Shown one piece after another: positions 23,332-30,349 of a stretch of DNA of 36,768 bases; position 1 is the first letter of the stretch; every line of letters starts with the position of its first letter. Origin of the DNA: CAZISM01 sp964541895 (GTDB lineage: Bacteria > Zhuqueibacterota > Zhuqueibacteria > Residuimicrobiales > Residuimicrobiaceae); NCBI GenBank assembly GCA_964541895.1, contig CAZISM010000049.1, positions 1-36,768 on the forward strand, read 5' to 3'. The notes under the pieces were generated by a model, which made no database searches, had not been told where the DNA came from, and was given only the letters and a program-made list of their open reading frames with translations. Made by a program: the position numbers and the translations under genes.

Positions 23332-23781
23332 CTATCTCGCAGTTTCAGGGCTCAGCTCCGGGATCTGGTGTAAGGTGATCGCCATGCACTTGTCGCAATA
23401 TTCCATATAGATGGCCACTACTTTTTTCTTGGGAAACATCTTTTCAATCTTGGCCTGCATGCGCTTGATGGGCGCGAATGTGCGTTTATGGCGGCGGCCG
23501 CATTCCAGGCAAACCAGCGTCGCCGGCTTGTACCCGGCCGGCACCGGAATCGCGGTCTTTTTGCTGACCACGTGGCGGCTTTTCAATGGCTTCATTATCG
23601 AATTGTCTGCTTTTACATATGACAGTATTTTTTTATCCGATGAATCAGCGGATGATGTTGTAACACTAGCCGGAACAGATTTAGTGCCAACACTCAGATA
23701 TTGAACATTTTTCGATTTTTTCTTTGATGTGCTTTTTTTTCGCTTCGCAATGTTCAATTTATCTCTCCTAATTGCAGTCAT
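23332..23781 (-). CDS. Basic zinc-ribbon protein (149 aa), unknown function
   Basis: The first 25 residues are strongly basic (KRKKSTSKKKSK). The C-terminal half has CLEC and CDKC, a likely zinc ribbon. A serine/threonine-rich linker lies between them. AGGAG precedes the ATG. It lies between terminase and portal genes, so a role in packaging or DNA binding is possible. The serine-rich linker region has a somewhat higher AT content than the surrounding genes. Confidence 0.6.
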   Translation of the reverse strand: MTAIRRDKLNIAKRKKSTSKKKSKNVQYLSVGTKSVPASVTTSSADSSDKKILSYVKADNSIMKPLKSRHVVSKKTAIPVPAGYKPATLVCLECGRRHKRTFAPIKRMQAKIEKMFPKKKVVAIYMEYCDKCMAITLHQIPELSPETAR

Positions 23782-23798
23782 GGCGGCGACTCCTGATT

Positions 23799-24014
23799 TT
23801 ATCGTGTTAGGTAATCCGGCACTTTTCCTATATTGGCCTCATCGTGTATTACCTTGGCCAGGCGGTCGGCGGTTTGATAGGCGCCTTTGCCCCAATCATT
23901 TGGAATTGGATATCGTGTGCCGTCCTTCATAACCACAAAAACTTTTTCAATGTTTATCTCTACCGCCTGCACATGTTCGGCGGCCACATACACGCTGTCA
24001 CTGATCTTTATCAT
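23799..24014 (-). CDS. Small protein (71 aa), unknown function
   Basis: The sequence 'IKISDSVYVAAEHVQAVEI....VFVVMKDGTRYPI' has the alternating pattern of small beta-barrel or PH-like proteins, followed by a helix 'QTADRLAKVIHDEANIG'. It overlaps the terminase C-terminus by 17 bp. No family was recognised. Confidence 0.6.
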   Translation of the reverse strand: MIKISDSVYVAAEHVQAVEINIEKVFVVMKDGTRYPIPNDWGKGAYQTADRLAKVIHDEANIGKVPDYLTR

Positions 24015-25506
24015 AACTCACCCCAAACATCATTCCCCGTTTTCCCCTGGTCAGGATCTCGAACAAACTGGCGAGAGCATCCGGACCGTCCTTTGCCTCT
24101 GCCGGATCGCAGAGCTGATCGATGAGCTTGTTCACGTGCCCGTTCGAGCGCACGAACCGGATCTGACCGCGCTCGATCGGACCGGACAGCGTTTCGATCC
24201 TGATCTCCTTTTTTACCTTCAGCTGATCATACGGCCGCACGGTCAGCGAGTACCCAAACTGCTTGATCGCCCCGACAAAATCCCGCATGATCCATTTCGA
24301 AAACGCCACCGACTCGAAATAGTGATTGATGATCGGCTTCCACTTTTTGTCAAACAGATAATGGGCGTTTACAACCTCGTTGGATGATAGCTTGTCGATC
24401 ATGGCATCAAACACCACGATGTCGATAGCTCCATCCTTCTCATACTTTTGCATATCAATGCCCGCGACCACCACGGCCGCGTCGCAGCTGTGCGCGCTCT
24501 CTTCGACAATAGGATCATCATAGGCAACGCAGTAGTAATTCTCCCGGATCTGCCGAGCTTCTTTTGTTGAAACATTGATGATCCACTCTTCCTTGAACCG
24601 GCTCGAAGGATCGCCTGGATCGTTCTGATAAACCTTTTTGAAACGAACAGATCCCAGCTGGTACTTGCGTTTCTCGATACGCTTGATGGGCCAGATATCC
24701 GGAACCAGCGATGTGCCGTCGTCCTGCAGCAGCTTATAGATTTTGCCCTTGTATTTCTTTTTGCCGTCGTCGTCTTTTTCGTCAATCAGCTGCTTCAAAA
24801 CGCATTTCTTCGCAACGATGTTTCCGGCCCAGATCAAACTGAAATTAGGGCCAAGACCTCCGAGAACATTATCTAGGACTACAGTTTTTAGGTCTTCTGT
24901 TCTATCTTTGCTTTTAGCGCTCATTTCATCTTCTAGATCTTCTCCGCGATAAGCATCAGGACGCCATGTTCTGTGTATTAGTCCTGCAATCTGTTGTTTG
25001 GTAGACCTAGATTTTATCCGGCAGGAATTCTTTAGGCAAAAGTCTTTAGCCTCCCAGAGCCATTCCCCTTTTTGATCACCGAAATCCTGCCGGATGCGTA
25101 GATTGTTTTCGATCTCGAATCTAATATAATTTGCTCTGTCTGATGCTTGATCCTCTGTTTGAGAACCGATAATCATGAAATGAGATATTTTAAACAGGGC
25201 GCGGCGAAGATAGTCGCCGATTGTCAAAATAACGCTTTTTCCAGTTTCTTTAGGACCAGCTAGAAAAACTGGTTCCCCTGAGACAACAGAATAATCCTGT
25301 AGTTCGTAATGATACTCAGAATATTCTCCAGGAACATAGTGAGGACAATACGTTTTTAAAAATTCCAGTACGCTGTCACGGCAGCGCCGTTTTCTTTCCT
25401 CTCGTGCAGCCGGCGAGTCATCGCTGAACGGCATCGCCTCGGCCATCATCAGGCCAAGAATCTTTTCGCGTTCCGCGTCGAACTGTTTAAGAGTGATTGG
25501 TCGCAT
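23998..25506 (-). CDS. Terminase large subunit, Mu gp28-like (502 aa)
   Basis: The ATPase part has a Walker A motif GPKETGKS (residues 84-91) and an acidic segment RPDAYRGEDLEDE (about 182-194) in the place of Walker B. The C-terminal part contains the nuclease-fold pattern 'VVVAGIDMQKYEKDGAIDIVVFDAMID' and 'HYLFDKKWKPIINHYFESVAFSKWIM'. It packages DNA into proheads; Mu-type enzymes cut host DNA beyond the phage end, which fits the flanks seen here. It is preceded by a small gene and lies downstream of an HTH protein that may be the small subunit. Confidence 0.88.
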   Translation of the reverse strand: MRPITLKQFDAEREKILGLMMAEAMPFSDDSPAAREERKRRCRDSVLEFLKTYCPHYVPGEYSEYHYELQDYSVVSGEPVFLAGPKETGKSVILTIGDYLRRALFKISHFMIIGSQTEDQASDRANYIRFEIENNLRIRQDFGDQKGEWLWEAKDFCLKNSCRIKSRSTKQQIAGLIHRTWRPDAYRGEDLEDEMSAKSKDRTEDLKTVVLDNVLGGLGPNFSLIWAGNIVAKKCVLKQLIDEKDDDGKKKYKGKIYKLLQDDGTSLVPDIWPIKRIEKRKYQLGSVRFKKVYQNDPGDPSSRFKEEWIINVSTKEARQIRENYYCVAYDDPIVEESAHSCDAAVVVAGIDMQKYEKDGAIDIVVFDAMIDKLSSNEVVNAHYLFDKKWKPIINHYFESVAFSKWIMRDFVGAIKQFGYSLTVRPYDQLKVKKEIRIETLSGPIERGQIRFVRSNGHVNKLIDQLCDPAEAKDGPDALASLFEILTRGKRGMMFGVSYDKDQ

Positions 25507-25509
25507 TAA

Positions 25510-25830
25510 TTACTGCCCGTGCGTTCCTTCTACTTGCCTGTTCTCACGATCTTTTGTTCTGGCATTAAGCATCTCCAGAGCTTGCTCCAAATGAACAATA
25601 GCCCCAGCATTATAGTCGCAGGCAAATTCAGTGCTCTGATAATATTCCAGTCTGTCAAGAGCGGCCGCTATAATATCCTCAACGAATGCGCCGTTCGGCT
25701 CACTTCTATTTTCACCTCTTCCCAAAGGACCATTTTGCCAGCTGATGGTGAATCCTTTTCCAGACGTCACCCCGCCTGCCGGCTTGTTGCTTTTGTCAAG
25801 CCAGTGCTGACTGAAAAAACCTTGCCTCAT
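25510..25830 (-). CDS. Acb2/Tad1-type protein (106 aa), likely cyclic-nucleotide sponge
   Basis: The block 'GFTISWQNGPLGR', 'PNGAFVEDIIAAALDRLEYYQSTEF', 'N.GAIVHLEQALEMLNARTKDRENRQVEGTH' follows the pattern of small phage proteins annotated as Acb2/Tad1 domain proteins. Acb2 and Tad1 bind signal nucleotides of CBASS or Thoeris immunity and so protect the phage. Function for this copy is inferred from the pattern only. The gene lies next to the terminase gene and has GGAGG before the ATG. The 122 bp upstream (25831-25952) carry only a GC-rich hairpin. Confidence 0.6.
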   Translation of the reverse strand: MRQGFFSQHWLDKSNKPAGGVTSGKGFTISWQNGPLGRGENRSEPNGAFVEDIIAAALDRLEYYQSTEFACDYNAGAIVHLEQALEMLNARTKDRENRQVEGTHGQ

Positions 25831-25952
25831 GTTATTCCTCCGTTTGTTGGCGGTTTAATTCACCGGGCAGCAGCCGCCAATCCGCCGCCCGGTTGTGAGG
25901 AGGTGCGCCATGCCGGACGCCCTCGCTTCCCTCTACTCGATCCCTGGAGCAA

Positions 25953-26399
25953 CTACCACTTTTCGACGATTCGTTTTTCCTTGACGTAGCGAGCCTTGGA
26001 GATCTGCCAGCCGCCGACGATCAAGCCCACGACCCACAGAAAGACATCCGTCAGCTTGGCTGCATCCAACGGAAAATCCTGATAGGCGTCAACAATGATC
26101 CCGTACAGCACCGGCACCAGCACAGCGAGCAGCGCTTTCAGCACCGGCTTTAATCCGTTCAGGTCTAAACCCTTTGCAAAGGATCTCGGCTGGCCTTCGA
26201 ATTCCAGCAATCGATTCTGCATCACGTACAGGCCTTTGCTCACCTGCCAGCCGCCGATGACCAAACCGACGACCCACAACACCAGGAGAATGAAATCGGG
26301 TTCGGCCAGCGGAAACGTCGGCACAAAGCCAACGATGACCGAGAACACCACCGGCAGCACGGCCGCCAGCACAGCGTACAACAGGTTTTTCCAATTCAT
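25953..26399 (-). CDS. Holin-like membrane protein with internal duplication (148 aa)
   Basis: The protein consists of two similar halves: 'NLLYAVLAAVLPVVFSVIV......LWVVGLVIGGWQVSKGLYV' and 'PVLKALLAVLVPVLYGIIV.....FLWVVGLIVGGWQISKARYV'. Each has two membrane segments. Such small multi-span proteins beside a cell-wall enzyme are often holins. ATG 26399 was chosen because GGAGG lies eight bases before it; the longer frame runs into the HTH gene. Confidence 0.65.
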   Translation of the reverse strand: MNWKNLLYAVLAAVLPVVFSVIVGFVPTFPLAEPDFILLVLWVVGLVIGGWQVSKGLYVMQNRLLEFEGQPRSFAKGLDLNGLKPVLKALLAVLVPVLYGIIVDAYQDFPLDAAKLTDVFLWVVGLIVGGWQISKARYVKEKRIVEKW

Positions 26400-26412
26400 A
26401 GCAACAACCTCC

Positions 26413-26889
26413 TCATTTGTGTTTTTGCCGCATCTCTCGAAAAAAGCCGTCGATGGCGTTCGAGATGGTTTCCAGTTGCGGCTCTGGCAATCCGAGTCTG
26501 CGCACGTACACGGCAAACTCGTTCATCACCCGCACCATGGACCGAAGAAAATCCTGGTCATAATGGTTGCGCAGTTTTACAATCTGTCCAAGCAGCTTGG
26601 CGATGCCGTCTGTCTTGCTGGCGAAATCGGCATCAGTCAATTTGACTAGGCCGATCTCTTTGCCGATCTCTTCCAGTTTCAGCTCAAGGGCCAACAGCGT
26701 GTTGCGAAACACGTTTTGGTCCATGATCTTTTTCGCTTCCCAGTTGTGCTTTTTGCGCCAGTCATACAGCACCTTGGCCGGCATATCCAGCTGAGTCGCT
26801 ATCTCGTTTACCGTGAACCCTTTTTGCACGTACATCTCTTCGGCAATGCCGACCTTGTCCGTGTATTTTTTGTGCACGTACTCTTTCAC
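26413..26889 (-). CDS. DUF1804-like HTH protein, candidate small terminase subunit (158 aa)
   Basis: The N-terminal part 'AEEMYVQKGFTVNEIATQLDMPAKVLYDWRKKHNWEAKKI' is a helix-turn-helix of the type found in DUF1804 proteins of Mu-like phages and in small terminase subunits. A helical oligomerisation region follows. It precedes the large terminase by three genes. The GTG at 26889 overlaps the TGA of the preceding gene; another GTG lies at 26898. Confidence 0.7.
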   Translation of the reverse strand: MKEYVHKKYTDKVGIAEEMYVQKGFTVNEIATQLDMPAKVLYDWRKKHNWEAKKIMDQNVFRNTLLALELKLEEIGKEIGLVKLTDADFASKTDGIAKLLGQIVKLRNHYDQDFLRSMVRVMNEFAVYVRRLGLPEPQLETISNAIDGFFREMRQKHK

Positions 26890-27119
26890 TTGGCCCACAT
26901 ATAAACGATGTTCATGATCTGCACCAGCGCCAACAGACCCAGCAGCGCTTTGTAACCTACTCCCACCGTGGCCTTGTTAGAGTTCACGGTTATTTCCAGA
27001 TCCCGCACGCGCCGATCGAGCGCGCTGGTATCTCCGGACATTCTATTGAACGCCAGGATGAGATTATCCAGCTTTTCTTCAATGCGCGCCAGGCGTTCAT
27101 TCTGGCTGGGTGGTGTCAT
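26886..27119 (-). CDS. Coiled-coil protein with C-terminal membrane anchor (77 aa)
   Basis: Residues 5-50 form a coiled coil (RLARIEEKLDNLILAFNRM...LDRRVRDLEITVNSN), followed by one membrane helix (ALLGLLALVQIMNIVYMW). This layout is found in haemolysin XhlA-like and lysis accessory proteins. It overlaps the holin-like genes on both sides. Confidence 0.65.
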   Translation of the reverse strand: MTPPSQNERLARIEEKLDNLILAFNRMSGDTSALDRRVRDLEITVNSNKATVGVGYKALLGLLALVQIMNIVYMWAK

Positions 27120-27312
27120 TTGGTTTCGCTTTCCCGTTCGCTTGGTGTTCCTTCACGTTCCCGTAAATCACCGCCGCAACACCGCCGGCAATGGCTATGA
27201 TAGTAGCCGCAAGAGCTGCCAGATCGCTGCCGGACTTGATCCCGGTATACACCAGGAAAGCCGCACCTATGATGAACTCACTGCCAAGAATGATTTTACG
27301 CCAACCGGTCAC
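27097..27312 (-). CDS. Two-span holin-like protein (71 aa)
   Basis: Two membrane helices (IILGSEFIIGAAFLVYTGI and ALAATIIAIAGGVAAVIYG) and a charged C-terminal tail fit a class II holin. The GTG start (27312) overlaps the TGA of the transglycosylase-like gene, so translation is coupled to it. Confidence 0.6.
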   Translation of the reverse strand: MTGWRKIILGSEFIIGAAFLVYTGIKSGSDLAALAATIIAIAGGVAAVIYGNVKEHQANGKAKPNDTTQPE

Positions 27313-27743
27313 TGTTCAATTTCCTCTTCTGGTTTTTCCGCTGCTCGAATTCTTTTCAGCGCGGTGTGATACCTGCTCTCCCATTTATCCTTTATATCGT
27401 CCCACAAACTGACATAACGGTTGCAGGTGGCGTGCCAGCGCCAGTTCTTGTCGCCGTACACCGGTGCGATATCGTCATAGATTTTGCGCAGGATCTCGCA
27501 GCCGATCAGAATATTCTTTTCGACCCTTTCCAGCTCCAGCGCGCCCACGCCCATGAACTCGGCGCGTTCCACCGGCACCGCCAGCAGGCCAACGCGGATC
27601 GCGCTGCGGGTGGTGCTGTTTACATGTCTGAATTCCGGATGCATGCCGCTGAGAGCAAATGCAAAAGCGCGGACCTTATCGCTTGGCAGTTCCAGATTGT
27701 CGCAGACTTGTTCGAACATCGGCTTGTATGAATCAATGTCCAT
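27309..27743 (-). CDS. Diverged lytic-transglycosylase-like endolysin (144 aa)
   Basis: The arrangement 'GMHPEFRHVNSTTRSAIRVGLLAVPVERAEFMGV....LERVEKNILIGCEILRKIYDD' follows that of SLT-type enzymes: catalytic Glu (likely E36 in HPEFRHV), then 'S..a.GL.q+.p..a...g......+..N+..G...L'. It is not a close match, so the call is tentative. It heads the late operon, with GGAGG seven bases before ATG, and is followed by holin-like genes. There is no signal peptide. Confidence 0.55.
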   Translation of the reverse strand: MDIDSYKPMFEQVCDNLELPSDKVRAFAFALSGMHPEFRHVNSTTRSAIRVGLLAVPVERAEFMGVGALELERVEKNILIGCEILRKIYDDIAPVYGDKNWRWHATCNRYVSLWDDIKDKWESRYHTALKRIRAAEKPEEEIEQ

Positions 27744-27770
27744 CGAACAACCTCCTCACTTGGCAGACTA

Positions 27771-27799
27771 AATATATCCGTTAGCGATATATTTATCAA
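27771..27799 (-). promoter_or_regulatory. Late promoter with an embedded dyad
   Basis: On the - strand TTGATA (27799-27794), a 17-bp spacer and TATATT (27776-27771). A perfect 9-bp inverted repeat, AAATATATC (27770-27778) and GATATATTT (27786-27794), spans the spacer and -10 box and is a likely operator. Confidence 0.7.
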
Positions 27800-27830
27800 A
27801 TCCTTACCGTTAGAATCGTCTGGATTAAAA

Positions 27831-27889
27831 ACAAAAAAGCCAGGCTGTTTGGGCCTGGCTTATATAAAAAAGCCGGTATTGTTACCGGC
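27831..27889 (-). terminator. Double intrinsic terminator before the late promoter
   Basis: On the - strand, GCCGGTA-ACAA-TACCGGC with six T is followed by AAGCCAGGC/GCCTGGCTT with a T-rich tail. The second hairpin is the same as that at 29082-29113. Confidence 0.85.
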
Positions 27890-27898
27890 CGTTTGTTA

Positions 27899-28201
27899 CT
27901 AGATCGCGTCCTGCAGCCTTTGCAGGATAAATTCTCTCAGGCTTATGCCTGCTTTGTCTGCTGCGTCCTGGGCTGCTTTTTTTAATTCCGCCGGAAAGTC
28001 CTTGATCAGATAACTACCCGCTGAGTTTTGCTCGCGGAAAATCTTTCGCGCTTCCGCAAGCACGCTGATCCGGCTTTCCCCGGCTTCGCGCTTTTGCCGG
28101 ACGATCTCCATGATCTCAACGTCACAGGTCTTGCAGAGCATGGCTCCTCCGACCTGGATAAACGCCTTCGGGGATCCGCAGGCGTCACAAAATCTAGTCA
28201 T
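27899..28201 (-). CDS. Zinc-finger plus ribbon-helix-helix-like protein (100 aa)
   Basis: The N-terminal CDAC...CKTC forms a zinc ribbon. The C-terminal part, 'SYLIKDFPAELKKAAQDAADKAGISLREFILQRLQDAI', has the pattern of ribbon-helix-helix (Arc-like) DNA-binding proteins. It may regulate its own cassette or the late promoter. AGGAGG precedes the ATG. Confidence 0.65.
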   Translation of the reverse strand: MTRFCDACGSPKAFIQVGGAMLCKTCDVEIMEIVRQKREAGESRISVLAEARKIFREQNSAGSYLIKDFPAELKKAAQDAADKAGISLREFILQRLQDAI

Positions 28202-28216
28202 GCTATACCTCCTTTG

Positions 28217-28915
28217 TTATGCTATTGCCGCGTTGTATGCTGCTATTTTTTCGCTGTATTGTACCAGCGCGGCGTGTTGTTCGTCGGTGAGTTTATGGCA
28301 AACATTGTTGACGTAGTAATTCCAGTTGCCGGCCTTACCGTAGTATTTACCGTTCCATTTGCCAAAATTATTCGGATGAAATTCCGGGCGTTCAGGTTTC
28401 GGTCCGGCAGCTGCGATCTTTTCTTCTTTGGTCTTTTTTTCTTCGGCCAATACCCTCTGATGCTCCTGCGCTGCCTCTATATCAAGCAGACCGATATTAT
28501 TTACGATCTTGGCGTCAAGCGCCTTTATCTCTGCGTCGATAGTATGCAGATCGTCAATCGGCAACATCTTAACCCAGGCCAGTTCCGGCTTTTCAGCCGA
28601 CAAAAAATTGAGCACGCCGCCGCGGACTTGGCGAAATTGGTATCCAGCTGCCGCGATCTCTTCTTTGCGCGCCCGAGTTCCGCCGGTCAGTACGACCTCG
28701 ACGGCCAGTTTGCCGTCGATCGTATCCATGCCGTTCATCTGTATTTTTGCGACGATGGGGCTGGCGTCTTCCTCGGCGCGCTTTTTGGCGCCCCAGCACT
28801 GGGGGCAATCTTGCGTCGCAAAGTACTCGACCTTACGTTCACGCTCCGAGGTCTTGCCGAACAACTCGCGGGTGCTGGTGTGTCCACAGCGGTGATCTAT
28901 CGTATATTTTGCCAT
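28217..28915 (-). CDS. Zinc-ribbon protein (232 aa), unknown function
   Basis: The N-terminus 'YTIDHRCGHTSTRELFGKTSERERKVEYFATQDCPQCWG' is a zinc-ribbon type shared by proteins of mobile elements in diverse bacteria. A middle region repeats 'VAKIQMNGMDTIDGKL', and a lysine/glutamate-rich coiled section follows (EAAQEHQRVLAEEKKTKEEK). The C-terminus is aromatic (WNGKYYGKAGNWNYYV). It is the first gene of a separately promoted cassette. Confidence 0.65.
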   Translation of the reverse strand: MAKYTIDHRCGHTSTRELFGKTSERERKVEYFATQDCPQCWGAKKRAEEDASPIVAKIQMNGMDTIDGKLAVEVVLTGGTRARKEEIAAAGYQFRQVRGGVLNFLSAEKPELAWVKMLPIDDLHTIDAEIKALDAKIVNNIGLLDIEAAQEHQRVLAEEKKTKEEKIAAAGPKPERPEFHPNNFGKWNGKYYGKAGNWNYYVNNVCHKLTDEQHAALVQYSEKIAAYNAAIA

Positions 28916-28962
28916 TGTCTTTTTCCCTTTTTTTGTTTTTGCTTGCTCTCAAGCACTGATAT

Positions 28963-28991
28963 AATATATCATATATACAGTATATTGTCAA
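28963..28991 (-). promoter_or_regulatory. Promoter of the zinc-finger cassette
   Basis: On the - strand TTGACA (28991-28986), a 17-bp spacer and TATATT (28968-28963), the same box pair as the early and small-RNA promoters. The region is very AT-rich with an interrupted ACTG/CAGT dyad. Confidence 0.75.
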
Positions 28992-29081
28992 GTAAAATCG
29001 ACCAAAAATATCAAATTATTTTAACTATGTAAGCGCATATAAATATTATAATGTTTTGGTAACGCAAAATTCCCTCGATAA

Positions 29082-29113
29082 AAACAAAAAGCCAGGCTGT
29101 TTGGGCCTGGCTT
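29082..29113 (-). terminator. Intrinsic terminator of the repressor operon
   Basis: On the - strand, AAGCCAGGC (29113-29105) pairs with GCCTGGCTT (29097-29089), followed by a T-rich tail. Stem and loop are identical to one hairpin at 27837-27861. Confidence 0.85.
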
Positions 29114-29143
29114 AAAATAAAAAACGACTGGATTTGGCTGATG

Positions 29144-29557
29144 TCATTTAAAAATCAAATATAAAATATAAGCAATGGCGATAGTAGCCGCCAAAGATAG
29201 TCGTATTATCTTTTGTTTTCTAGTCAACGGCGGAGGAGGTTGCCAACTATCTGTTTCCTTTTTTTCATCTTTCTGCGGAATAAAAAATCCACAGTAATGA
29301 CACCTTACCGCTTCAGCGCGAATGACTTCCCAACAGCGTTCGCAGTATTTTAGCGATCCCTCCCGCAGTTTTCTTTTTTCTACCTCCCTTTCATTTATCG
29401 GATATATGGCTAAATAAATTGTTGCCAGCGGGCCAAAAAAGAAAGCCAGTGCTCCCCACCCGGTTTGATCATGGCCTTTCTTTTTTGAAATATCTATGAC
29501 GAATAGAAAATTAATCGCCCATAGCACCAATCCAAAAAAAGCAAAGAAGCCGTCCAT
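29144..29557 (-). CDS. Membrane zinc-ribbon protein co-transcribed with the repressor (137 aa)
   Basis: Two N-terminal membrane helices (residues 3-22 and about 33-52), a cytoplasmic zinc ribbon (CERC...CHYC) and one C-terminal membrane helix are visible. It starts 11 bases after the repressor, with GGGAGGAG before ATG. Being expressed with the repressor, it should be present in lysogens, so a role in superinfection exclusion or host change is plausible. No family was recognised. Confidence 0.65.
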   Translation of the reverse strand: MDGFFAFFGLVLWAINFLFVIDISKKKGHDQTGWGALAFFFGPLATIYLAIYPINEREVEKRKLREGSLKYCERCWEVIRAEAVRCHYCGFFIPQKDEKKETDSWQPPPPLTRKQKIIRLSLAATIAIAYILYLIFK

Positions 29558-29567
29558 GTTCTCCTCC

Positions 29568-29975
29568 CTATTTTCCCTCCAGCTCGACGATGCCTTTTAG
29601 TATTTTCAGAACCGATTTTCGCTTGTCTTCAGGCAAGGCCATGAGCGCCACATTGATCTCTTTGATTTCATCCGGCAAGCCGCCGATTCTATATTCTTCT
29701 GATGGTTCATGCACGCTATTTGGCGAGTTTGCGTAACTTTTCATCATCTCACCGTTGCCGGTCAAAAGCCACCCAATATCGATTTCAGGGTAATTTATAG
29801 CTAAACCGATAATCATCCTGGCAGTCATTTGCGACTTTTCATTAACAACATCAGATAGATATCCCTGGCTAACCATTAGTTTATTAGCAAATTCAGTTTG
29901 ATTAGCTTTAGCGTGCTTTTGGACTAAAGCTAATCGTTCCAAAATATCGGGAAAGATATATTTTTCTCTTGACAT
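29568..29975 (-). CDS. Phage repressor, Xre-type HTH (135 aa)
   Basis: The N-terminal part 'ILERLALVQKHAKANQTEFANKLMVSQGYLSDVVNEKSQMTARMIIGLAINYPEIDIGWLLTGNGEMM' is a lambda-repressor-like HTH of the type common in FCB-group phages. The C-terminal ~60 residues are short and lack a LexA/CI-type peptidase domain. It lies opposite to the Ner-like gene, and its start codon overlaps the -35 box of the early promoter. The predicted mRNA leader is only about 8 nt. Its coding sequence contains a 12-bp perfect inverted repeat (29900-29911/29924-29935). Confidence 0.85.
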   Translation of the reverse strand: MSREKYIFPDILERLALVQKHAKANQTEFANKLMVSQGYLSDVVNEKSQMTARMIIGLAINYPEIDIGWLLTGNGEMMKSYANSPNSVHEPSEEYRIGGLPDEIKEINVALMALPEDKRKSVLKILKGIVELEGK

Positions 29976-30021
29976 TTATGTCTTATTCGATTATATTGAT
30001 TCTAGTTATACTTGTTAACAA
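29969..30021. promoter_or_regulatory. Control region with overlapping divergent promoters
   Basis: Early promoter (+): TTGACA 29969-29974, 17 bp, TATATT 29992-29997. Repressor promoter (-): TTAACA 30018-30013, 17 bp, TATAAT 29995-29990. The -10 boxes overlap, so binding is exclusive. Possible operators are GACAT-TT-ATGTC (29971-29982) and the palindrome TTGTTAACAA (30012-30021). Confidence 0.75.
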
Positions 30022-30034
30022 AGGAGACACAACG

Positions 30035-30271
30035 ATGAAAGAAAAACTCTCAAAAGAAGAGCTAGTCGCACTCAAGGTAAAGCTTCTTATTCTCGGAATC
30101 AAGTATCGCGTAATCGGAGGTGCCTTTGGAGTGTCGCGGGCTTATGTGTGCCAGATACTGAATGGTGTCGTGTTCGATGCGAGAATAATCGATCACATCA
30201 GGAAAATTCCCTTCCCAAAAGAGTACCGCAAAATCCTCAGCAAGATTCAAAAACTGAAAGAGGCTGCCTAG
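30035..30271 (+). CDS. Ner/Cro-like HTH protein (78 aa)
   Basis: The product, with 'LKVKLLILGIKYRVIGGAFGVSRAYVCQILNGVV', is a small HTH protein at the first position of the early operon, as Mu Ner or lambda Cro. The rest is helical and basic. ATG 30035 was chosen since AAGGAG lies eight bases upstream. It probably turns down the repressor and early promoters at the adjacent operators. Confidence 0.75.
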   Translation: MKEKLSKEELVALKVKLLILGIKYRVIGGAFGVSRAYVCQILNGVVFDARIIDHIRKIPFPKEYRKILSKIQKLKEAA

Positions 30272-30277
30272 GCCGCA

Positions 30278-30309
30278 TTTAAGCTATAATATAATCCATA
30301 TAGCTTAAA
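30278..30309. promoter_or_regulatory. AT-rich inverted repeat upstream of the transposase gene
   Basis: TTTAAGCTATA (30278-30288) and TATAGCTTAAA (30299-30309) form a perfect 11-bp dyad with a 10-nt centre. No T tract follows, so an operator or mRNA element is more likely than a terminator. Confidence 0.5.
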
Positions 30310-30349
30310 AATCAACAATTAAATCTGTTTTTTGCTAGGATACGCGCGG

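Noticed and set aside
28951..28995. LexA/SOS box in the cassette promoter
   Set aside because: TACTGTATATAT matches one half, but the second half is not at the required spacing; CTG and CAG are 19 bases apart.
30278..30309. Intrinsic terminator between the Ner-like and transposase genes
   Set aside because: The dyad is AT-rich and lacks a T tract on either strand at the right place; an operator is more likely.
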